Origin: Eunapius fragilis
Taxonomy: Eukaryota > Porifera > Demospongiae > Spongillida > Spongillidae
Reading direction: 5' to 3'
Length of the DNA stretch: 64,000 bases
Assembly: GCA_963681505.1 (NCBI GenBank)
Contig: OY811971.1
Coordinates: 793,501 to 857,500, forward strand
Below are positions 10,871 through 19,520 of the stretch, in pieces. A program made the position numbers and the translations under genes. Each line of letters opens with the position of its first letter. Within the stretch, counting starts at the first letter, position 1. The notes below the pieces were generated by a model. That model saw only the letters and a program-made list of their open reading frames with translations. It did no database searches and had not been told where the DNA came from.

Positions 10871-11507
10871 CTTACTATTGCGATTTAAAAATCCTGATTT
10901 CACCGTTATACTGACAAGACACTGTAGAAATTTATCACATTAAGTCATGTAGCCGCAAATTGGCGTCAAATAGTTGTTTACAGTTACCTTGGTATTTTGG
11001 GGGACGCGACAATAGACCACAGAAAGATTTGAACTCCTTCAAGAACACGGCTTCCACGGGTATCCTTGGATCACACCTTCTTGCCACAAAACATTTTTGT
11101 GACCACATTTAAAAGATCAAATAACCTCTACATCACAAACAATATTTAGGCCTCAATCTGTGCAGCTAATTAATTTTTATAAAAATGTTATTATTTTTGG
11201 AGGTTTATAAATTAATTGCAAGTCTGCGTAGAAGGGGAGTTAGGAAAGGCGATCGGTTTCATATAAAAACGACCCAAAGTCATTCGTTGACATCAGTGAT
11301 CTATCTAGGCGCATGCGCTTCTGTCTTAAACAGTGTTATTGAAACTATTGAACCCGCCATATGTATATATGTCTGTTACTGCGCTTCCCTGTAGCCAGAG
11401 TAAGTACTAGTTGGGCGTTGCCGGGTCGAAGCGTTTTGGGGAAGGTCGGATACAAGCCTATAGAGCTTATTCGATGGACGATTAATCTCTTTGAAATGCG
11501 TTCAATT

Positions 11508-11583
11508 GGATTAACGGTATTCCTCCAATACTTCAATGGACCGTTCCTTCAATACACAAGTACAGGAGGAATACCGTTAATCC
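11508..11583. repeat. perfect 19-bp stem hairpin (copy A)
   Basis: GGATTAACGGTATTCCTCC at 11,508-11,526 pairs with its exact reverse complement at 11,565-11,583 across a 38-nt loop. The same structure is at about 58,121-58,196. Confidence 0.8.
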
Positions 11584-11784
11584 TATTCCGATTAAAAGTA
11601 AATAAATGCAATTCATCGTTCATCGAATAAGGTCTATACTAAGATCGCAATCAGATGATACAAATCTTGGTATGGACTTGATACCCGGCGCGACCTTCTG
11701 CTAGTAGATGATAGCGCTGCGTCCTTGTCAGAACGATGCACTACTTGGTTGGGCATAGCCAACCTTCGCGTTTTGGCAGAAGGT

Positions 11785-12573
11785 GTGATCCTTAACCATC
11801 AATGCATACATGACGTAGAAAGGTACACAAAAACGCCGCCCAAAATTGATGCACTGCTGTAGATGGTGGTCGGATTGGCTGTGGTTACTGTACATACATG
11901 CATCGAGTTTCCTCTACTTTATAAACTGCATGCTAGCGCTTTTCGCAGTGTTTGTATGTGCATTGCAGCATCAAAATGAAGCGGTCTTAGAAATGGCTAT
12001 GCATCGATGATCGCTATAGAGTTAGCTTACTTTCACAATTTTTGTACACATATGTGATCCTTAAACATCAAAGCCGTAGAAAGGTACATGCACAAAATCG
12101 CCCCCCAAAATTTACGCACTGCTGGTCTGATTTGATGGTGGTCAGATTGGCGAAGTGGTCGTATGATCCGGCGGTTAAATGGTCTTATTGCCGGTGATCT
12201 TATTTGTGAGCCGCAGATGATATATGACCACATGTACACACTGCTGCTGCTACCAATTCCCTCTCTTTCATACACCTGTATCCTAGATGCATGCAGGGAC
12301 TAAAGCCGGAATTGAAGTTAACCCTATACCAATCCTCTGTGTAGAATTGGAATGGCGGTGTGTAGGCCAGGTTTATGTGTTAACACAAGTGTCACGGGTG
12401 CTGTGCAAGCAGTGTGGTGTTGACCAGTGGGTCATTCTGTCTGCCTTTTGGCAGCTCTTGCGCAAAGTGGCAATCCATTGATGTGAAGCATGAACATGCT
12501 ACCCTCAACAAGCCTATGTGGTCTTGCGGTTTTGCGGCGTTGGGGATTTTAGACAAAGGACTACCGTACGGCC
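11785..12573 (+). repeat. right arm of the inverted repeat; second (broken) lectin promoter module
   Basis: Reverse-complement relative of 9,770-10,600. It ends at CCGTACGGCCGG, where the Ginger-like element inserted. After that element only GTTATGCCCCTGC and then the distal part (from CTGTTAAATTAATC) resume, so the TATA box and first exon are missing and this module should be inactive. Confidence 0.65.
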
Positions 12574-12575
12574 GG

Positions 12576-13674
12576 TGTCACGGAATTGTTAATCCCCCTA
12601 TAATTTCATCCCTCCAGGATAGTCTACTCCGGTATAATTTAACCTCCTGGGCTGGATAATTCCGGGATAGATTATCCTTCCTTGAAATAGTTTCCCCCCC
12701 CCCACCCTCTCCCCCCATTATATTAAACATAACCACGGGAACTGTTAATGTATACCACCCACAAAGCACAGCAGCTGTCAGACGGGTGGTTAAGAATACA
12801 ACGATATGGTTTATTTCCTTGAGAGCAAAGATGATAAGCACCGAACTAGGCCTCGGAGGGTAGAAGAATCTAAAGATACGGAGGCAAAAAGGGCATATCG
12901 CGAAGACTTCGTAGGGGCGGATACAGGAATCTGAAGGGACGGGGGCCGGTCCGACATGAATAACTAATAGGGAATAGGGGGAGGGTTCGGGAGGGATGTG
13001 CGCGGAAGCTTTTGGGGGTTCCGTACTTACGCCATATGCATCTGATATACGATTAAGGCACGCAGTGAGAGATAACTGCACACGTACGTCACACGTGGTA
13101 TAGGAAGGGGGGTGGGGGGGGGGGGGGTTGGGACCTACTGGACCCACCCCCCCCCCCCCCCCCCACCCCCCACCCCCCGCCTCCGCCCTTGCTTCGCTAA
13201 TCATGGCGGTCTTCTGTTTGAGACGAACAGGCGGAAAAAAGCATGTGACTGGAGCGTTGTCGTCTATGCGAGATCAGGATCAAAGCAGGTACCGAGTGAT
13301 TAAAATAGATAGAAAGATGCGCCCGCTCGAGAGCGTCCACAAAATTCCAGCAGCGGCTCATGTTGGTGTTCATAAAACGTAAGCCCCGCTTGCACTGCTG
13401 CTAGCGCTTTTGATTTGATCATACATTAAGTGCCTATGTGCCTAATGTTTCCTCTGACTGGGTATACATGGATTCTTATTACAGGCTAGTGAAGGTAGCT
13501 GAGCGGTATTACTGGAAAGACATGACTAAGGATATTGCAGCCCTTGCCTTGTTTGTCAAAAACGAAACAGAATGCCCAAGGACAGCATATCTAGTAGGAG
13601 TTCCTAACCAAGCTTTTGCTCAATGGGGAATCGACCTTGTGGGTCCATTATCAGGTGTCAATGTCTGTTACGCA

Positions 13675-13748
<74 letters not shown>

Positions 13749-13914
13749 TACACACACACACATTACAATTGGTTATTAGGGGTTGGGGAGGACATAATAA
13801 TTCCGAGGGAGGATCAACTATTCCGGAATACTGAATTTATCCAGGGGGATAAACTATTCCGTAAAAGATTACCCGGAGGATCAATTGTTACGGCTGATAA
13901 TCTATATTGTGACA
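12576..13914 (+). mobile_element. Ginger-like DNA transposon relic inserted in a promoter module (copy A)
   Basis: The element starts TGTCAC, ends GTGACA, and is flanked by CCGG on both sides (12,572-12,575 and 13,915-13,918). Other copies of the target sequence have a single CCGG at this place, so CCGG is a target-site duplication. Inside, 13,438-13,670 encodes AERYYWKDMTKDI, then FAQWGIDLVGPL, the zinc-binding and core start of a Ty3-type integrase, as in Ginger transposons. A (CA)n microsatellite cuts it at 13,671-13,764. A second frame (13,203-13,382, MAVFCLRRTGGKK) is intact in both copies but unrecognised. G and C runs occur at 13,110-13,170. Confidence 0.7.
13671..13764. repeat. (CA)n microsatellite
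   Basis: Uninterrupted CA dinucleotides within the integrase relic, producing spurious poly-His/Thr frames. It is shorter in copy B (60,290-60,362). Confidence 0.95.
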
Positions 13915-14007
13915 CCGGAAGTTATGCCCCTGCACTGTTAAATTAATCTTGTTACCGCAACACACTTTGGGGTGTTCGCATGCATGTTTAAAAATGCATG
14001 CGAACAA

Positions 14008-14260
14008 CGCATCGCTAAACGTGGGAAGAAAACAGCTGGGTATAAACCAAGCAAACAAATACACCTTTCACAAACAGCGCCATTAAAAGGGTCACGAACG
14101 TACACGTGCTATTAAGGGTCACGCATGCGCAATGTAATAGACACAGCCAAATGATATCCAACTCATTGTTTTTTAAATCAATAAATCAGCCTAACCCACA
14201 ACATGGATACAATATTTATACAGAAATAAAAAAACATCATGCTGGTGCCATGGTCTTGGA
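14008..14260. repeat. dispersed block shared with 18,743-19,060
   Basis: Shares AAGGGTCACGAACGTACACG-like and GACGCATGCGCAATG-like words, in the same order, with 18,743-19,060. It marks the distal end of the lectin promoter modules. Confidence 0.6.
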
Positions 14261-14379
14261 GGGGAATGACCTCCGCTGCATGAAGGGGGAATCCACGTGA
14301 GACGGGGAAGAGAAAAAAGTGTTGATGCACTCAACCACGCTCATACAGTCTCTTAACCAGTTAACCCGCACAACCACAC

Positions 14380-14610
14380 CCACAGTCTCCTAACCAGTAT
14401 GTCCACACATACACACATACTAACCAGTATGCCCACATATACTAACCAGTATGCCCACACATACTAACCAGTATGCCCACACATACTAACCAGTATGCCC
14501 ACACATACTAACCAGTATGCCCACACGTACTAAACAGTATGCCCATACATGCATACTAACCAGTATGCCCACACATACTAACCAGTATGCTCACACATAC
14601 TAACAAGTCA
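14380..14610. repeat. 20-bp minisatellite, expanded in copy A
   Basis: Unit ACACATACTAACCAGTATGC repeated about nine times. Copy B has only two or three units at 61,000-61,075. It is a length polymorphism that distinguishes the copies. Confidence 0.9.
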
Positions 14611-14699
14611 ACCCGCACGACAACACCCAATCCCTAACCAGTACACCCTCATGAATTGTACCTCGAGTTGCAGTACTAATGAATTAATTTTACTTACAG

Positions 14700-14934
14700 T
14701 TTAGTGGCACCAGCCCCAACCTTCCCTGTGGTACTCTCCCAGCACTCTCCTACAGAATACAACCCCACCATTAAGATGGTGGGTGTGGCCTTACATGTCT
14801 CCAGTGGACTCAGTGATTGGTTCCTCCCTCTGTCGTGGGAGGTGAAGTGGAGGAGGAGGAGGGGGAGTCCTCACAACACCCTGGGAGGTGGTCATAGTTG
14901 TCATTGTCTAGACTATGACATCTTGGATGCATGA
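14700..14934 (+). other. possible plus-strand exon, unrecognised
   Basis: After a TTTTACTTACAG acceptor the plus strand reads APAPTFPVVLSQHSPTEYNP and on to a stop at 14,932. The complementary strand shows a CTGTAAGT donor at the same spot, so strand is ambiguous. Conserved in copy B (61,165-61,399) with one Arg/Lys change. Confidence 0.3.
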
Positions 14935-15558
14935 AGAAAGCCACGCCCCCAGATGCCCTGCATGAAGAAAGGCTGTTTGAGGGGCATGGTCAAGTGGTGA
15001 CTGTGGAGGGGTATCCTCAGGTATGAGGGGGAGGGATTGTGGGTGGAATCCTTCAGCCGTCGACCTGAGGGTTTCACAGTTGACCATCAAGGGAGTAGCA
15101 GGGAGGAGGGAATCTCTTCCAAACAGGTTCTGCTTGCTTTCAGAGGTAGAGGTGAGGGTTGCACGGTTGTCCACGTGGGTGATGATGTTACAGGAGGTTC
15201 CTAGACTTTGCTGGTACACCAGGACCATAGGGCATTGCAAGGCAGGCAACTTGGAACTCTTGGGTCTAGGTGTCAAACACCTGTTCTCCAAGAGTGAAGG
15301 AGGGGGTGGAGGTGATGGTGACATGAGGTTTATCAGATCATTTATCTAACTCACAAGTGCCAAAGATGATTTAACCCCATCCGCACCAAGTCCCTCCACG
15401 TTTACGAATGCTGTGCAGACTTTGAGTCCATCTGCTGGGAGCTGTAGGTGTGGTTCACAGAGAGACTTCTCCCTGAAGGAGTGGAATCCAAGGGTGTGCT
15501 GCAATTGGGAGAAGGGATCCATGGTCTTGGAGGGGGATGACCTCCGCTGCATGAATCC
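14908..15558 (-). CDS. unrecognised gene, last two exons (copy A, open)
   Basis: Exon A (15,355-15,558, 68 codons) follows a GTCCACAG acceptor and contains HTLGFHSFREKSLCEPHL and LQLPADGLKVCTAFVN. It ends at a GTGAGT donor. Exon B (14,908-15,285, 125 codons plus stop) follows CTCTTGGAG and is rich in Ser and Pro, with MVLVYQQSLGTSCN in the middle and GAWLSSCIQDVIV at its end. Both exons are in phase 0, which favours a real gene over chance. No domain recognised. The SRCR exon lies 340 bp upstream on the same strand and may belong to the same gene, although its phase does not join directly. Copy B carries a stop and a frameshift here. Confidence 0.45.
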
Positions 15559-15899
15559 CTGTGGACGGAGCGTTGAGACACTCAACCACACCTGTACAGT
15601 CTCCCAACCAGTTCAATTACACAAACACACCCACAGTCCCCTAACCAATATGCCCACACAACCACATGATCTCCAGGAGACCACACTCATCCAAGTCACA
15701 TGATCCACTCCATTGCATCCTTTTGTGATGAGTGGGGTGACAATCTTCTGTACACGTGGAAATGAAACCCTACCAAGCTATTGACTCACCTTTTAATGAG
15801 ATCACATCTGCACCCATCATATGATCTCCATGGAGACCCACACATCCAAATCAGCATACACCCATGTCAAGCTGACTGGTAAAACAATCTGAGGCCTAC

Positions 15900-16077
15900 C
15901 TTGAGCTACATGTGATAACATATGCATATGCATCTTCAACATGAGAACAGTCGTGAAGTCCAACACCTTTGTTTCAACAATCCCACAGTATTACTTCAGT
16001 TCCAGTACATCCTACATTGTCAAACAGAATGGGCCCTGTTCCTTGTCCAAGGTTTGCTACTGAGAAGCTAGTGCCTC
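15900..16077 (-). pseudogene. SRCR domain exon with an in-frame TGA (copy A)
   Basis: Minus-strand exon between a TTTGTAG acceptor and a GTAGGC donor. It encodes the second half of a scavenger-receptor cysteine-rich domain: GTGPILFDNVGCTGTE, LWDC, GLHDCSHVEDA and a final Cys. A TGA (15,974-15,976) sits directly after LWDC. The same TGA is present in copy B, so it predates the duplication or is shared by both haplotypes. The first half of the SRCR domain was not found nearby. Most likely an exon relic of an SRCR receptor. Confidence 0.65.
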
Positions 16078-16829
16078 CTACAAACATTCAAGCATTGGCG
16101 TATAAAAATACTTGTGTTTGACATTGTATTAAGTATATGTTCCCATTTCATTTTACTAGAGTGTGGTCTAAATAGAATCTAGATGGATTTTAATACACCG
16201 TTACTGCACAAGCCGTGCTACTTAACATTCACTCTCAACACAAAGCTAGCGGCATGCAGGACAATAAACAAGCTTGCATGCTGCTTGCATATTAAGCTAT
16301 GGTATGTGCAAGTACCGGTCACCTTTGTATAAACACCGCGCGCGACACACACATGGACACTGCAGGCATGACTTTAAAAACTCGCGGCGAGGCTTTATAC
16401 CATAATTTCACGTTGACAAAGCGAAGTTAAATGTGCATGTATACAAACACTTTAGCTTCACGACATAGTCTACAAATTTATACCAACGAACGCCCGGGCC
16501 AAGGCCAGCGTATTTTAGACGTTTAGTACTGGTAAGTTGTGTGCGCGCATACCGTTAAGATAGCGTTCGGCTTTATAAGTCCAGATCGGCTGCTCATATA
16601 CCATCTCGCAAACCACACCCTCAATCCGTCAAAAAGTAATTAAGAATAATGCTGGGAATCCCATATACTGGGGTGTAATGCAGTGTTATGATAGCACACC
16701 TTTATTACACTCCATTATTGGTGGGGTATACGTTGCTAACACCCTAGCATAGTCTGTTACACTCGCAGATGTAAGCTGAACACCCTTGTGTGCTTCTAAA
16801 ACACTCCCTGAGCTGTAACAACCCTCGGG

Positions 16830-17044
16830 CCTTTTTTTTAACAGTGTGCCTGCGCGGGCCCAAAGAGGCCGTCGCTTTTAGATGCGGATTATATAAATAC
16901 TCGCGCGCTCATGCATTCTTGCATACAAACCAGTATAGTACCCCAAGTCCTGCATTCAAAAGTAACAAAAGCGGCTGCGTTATGTCGGTGAGAACTCTGT
17001 TACTGACCTTGCGGTGTGGGTGTCTACACTGTTAAAAAAAAAGG
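16830..17044 (+). promoter_or_regulatory. orphan lectin promoter plus first exon, bracketed by 18-19 bp inverted repeats (module 3, copy A)
   Basis: TATATAAATA at 16,890-16,899, then a leader and ATGTCG (16,982-16,987) with GTGAGAAC donor, as in the lectin gene but on the plus strand. It is bracketed by CCTTTTTTTTAACAGTGT (16,830-16,847) and ACACTGTTAAAAAAAAAGG (17,026-17,044). No lectin exon 2 follows on this strand inside the window. Confidence 0.65.
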
Positions 17045-17147
17045 TGATACCGCAGCATTCTTCGTGGTGTTTGCGCGCATGTTTAAATAACCGCCTGGTG
17101 AGTGTTACAGCCAACACTCCTGAAGTGTAGCCGGTAACTCTGTTGCA

Positions 17148-17194
17148 TTTAACCGCCCGATCATACGAAGTGGTCGTATGATCGGGCGGTTAAA
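17148..17194. repeat. perfect 21-bp stem hairpin between promoter modules (copy A)
   Basis: TTTAACCGCCCGATCATACGA at 17,148-17,168, 5-nt loop, exact reverse complement at 17,174-17,194. Single arms occur in the other modules (near 10,385 and 12,165). Here two arms meet head to head. Confidence 0.9.
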
Positions 17195-17199
17195 TGGTC

Positions 17200-17998
17200 T
17201 TATTACCGGTGATCTTATTTGTGAGCCGCAGATGACATATGACCACATGAACACACTGCTGCTGCTACCAATTCCCTCTCTTTCATACACCTGTATCATA
17301 GATGCATGCAGGAACTAAAGCCGGCATTGAAGTTAATCCTAACAATCCTCTCTGTGGAATTGAAATGGCGGTGCATTTGTAGGCCAGGGTTATGTGTTAA
17401 CACGTTTCGCGTGTGCTGTGCAGTGCGATGTTGACCAGTGGGTCATTCTGTCTGCCTTTTGTCAGCACTTGCAAAGTGGTAATCCAGTGACGTGAACATG
17501 AGCATGTAACCCTCAACAAACCTATGAATATACTGACACAACCTTCATGTGTGGCCAAGTCATGTATAAATAGTAGGACGATCTCAATAAGTGGAAGGCT
17601 ATGCACACATCAGCATGGCCCAGTGGTGCCAACTAGATTGTAGCATGAAAAGTTTGCCAACTATGCTCACTCACTTACTGCAGGCAATCTCATCAATGGT
17701 GTCACCACAATCATTGTGGTCTTGCGGTCTTGCGGCGTTGCGGTGTTTAGACAATGGACTGTCGTACGGCCGGACGTTATGCCCCTGCCGGCGCGGGCCC
17801 AAAGAGGCCTTTACTTTGTTCAAACGTCAGATGCGGATTATAAAAATACTCGCGCGCTCACGCATTCTTGCATACAAACCAATATAGTACCCCAAGTCCT
17901 ATAGCCAGCATTCACAAGTATCAAAAGCGGCTGCGTTATGTCGGTGAGAACTCAATTAGTGACCTTGCGGTGTTGGTGTCTACACTGTTAAAAAAAAA
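17200..17998 (+). promoter_or_regulatory. orphan lectin promoter plus first exon (module 4)
   Basis: Full reverse-complement relative of the lectin upstream region. It has the GAGCCGCAGATGACATATGA block, the GCGGGCCCAAAGAGGCC block, a TATA variant TATAAAAATA (17,839-17,848), and ATGTCG (17,938-17,943) before GTGAGAAC. No downstream lectin exon; NPHP4 3' sequence on the opposite strand follows. Confidence 0.6.
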
Positions 17999-18049
17999 GC
18001 TGATACCGCAGCACACTTCGTGGTGTTCGCATGCGTACGGATGTTTAAA

Positions 18050-19060
18050 TAACCGCTCAGGAGTGTTTCAGCCAACACCCCTGAAGTGTAGCCAGTGCAC
18101 TCTGTTGCTTGTTGACAGAGGTATCAATATCTCGTACATGCACAGTAAATTGATGATCCGAACATAAATTGATGTTATTAAACCATACAACAGGTTCAAT
18201 TGATTTTGATAAAATGTTGATAAATAAATATAGCGACATAAAGAAAACACATACATGAAAAACTAGATGTCTTTACACGCTATAACGATCGAGCAAGTTT
18301 TTTCTCTGGTTCAGACACTAGGATAAAAAAGGTTACAGTACAAGACATGTCTAACCTTAAATCGTGGATGCATGCAGCAGTCACGTTAGAGAAGCAGAGA
18401 CCATACTGTAACAATTACAACGTCAACCGTACTGATAGTGAAGCTTACCTCGAAAGCTTGGTAGGGTGTGTCCTTTTAGTCTTATGAACTTTGTAACGCC
18501 TTCGTTGAACGTGAAAAGGAACCTAGATCCCTTACGCAGTGGCTCATATATTGCGGTAGCGTATATACTGTAGTAGCCGGGTAGCACGGCAGTAAATTCT
18601 TTTTTAGCGTATATTCAGTATGGCAGATAGTCTGCAGAGGAGTTATACAGGCATTGCGAACTGCTGTACTAGTATCTTCACCACGAAAAACTAGATACAC
18701 TCTCTCCAATTAAAGCGCTGAACTTTTGTTGTTTACTCTAACGATGCATCGCTAAACGTTGGAAGAAAACTGCATGGGTTAAAAATCACAATAGAAACCT
18801 TCCTTTCACAAACAGATTCGAAAGCACCATTAAAGGTCACGAACAGAGAACGTACGCGTGCTGTTAAGGGTGACGCATGCGCAATGAAATATACACAGCC
18901 AAATAGGAAGATATCAATATTTTGCAGGGTCCATTCCTGGTTGATTCCCGTGAAGTTCCACAAGTTCACCTTGTCGCACGTTCAACATAACCCAACACGA
19001 ATACAAAACATGGATTTATACCGATAAACAGTTGATCCAATTATGATATCATGCTGGTGT
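18050..19060. other. region without a recognised gene; contains a block shared with 14,008-14,260
   Basis: 18,743-19,060 repeats the 14.0-kb block. The rest (18,120-18,740) shows no credible exon. A minus-strand stretch encoding NLWNFTGINQEWTLQNID (about 18,907-18,965) is not recognised. Confidence 0.35.
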
Positions 19061-19316
19061 CAGTGGTGATGTTATGATGTGATGTGATTACATCATGGGG
19101 TCATTATACTTCACACTCTGACTGGTAACATTGTTCCACACAAACAGTTGGGATCTCTGGAGAACACACAGGCACTGAAGAAAGGGATCATTTAAGTATG
19201 TGTGTGTATGTGTGTGTACATGCGCTATGCAAAAACAAAGCTCTGCAAACATACTGCATGATACATAACATTAAGTAATGAGTACACACATACTCACACT
19301 GTATAGTTGACCATAC

Positions 19317-19520
19317 CTGCAGTCCAGGTATTGACAACACCACTCCAGTGGCAGACTGTAGATGCCACTATCAGTGTTCACATAGAGGAACTTCACTCCA
19401 CTCTGAGGGGTGGAACGAACAGTTTAGGGGAATGTGATGTTGAAATGACTGAGGGGTGTGGTCAGAACTTACTCGATTTCTTATCTCCGTTTGACGCACA
19501 CTTGACACATCCTCACCAAG
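19317..19520 (-). CDS. NPHP4: NPHP4-like late exons
   Basis: 19,473-19,520 (16 codons, LGEDVSSVRQTEIRNR, GTAAGT donor) and 19,317-19,402 (SGVKFLYVNTDSGIYSLPLE, then WCCQYLDC, GTATGG donor) join in phase 0. They match, without gaps, the human segment that ends in ASWLVCLCCRQP. A possible next piece near 19,090-19,160 (FVWNNVTSQSVKYNDP) looks similar to the human NKRITYTNPYP region but does not join in phase. Confidence 0.65.

Noticed and set aside
14380-14610. CRISPR-like regular repeat array
   Set aside because: Plain head-to-tail 20-bp minisatellite without unique spacers, in eukaryotic DNA.
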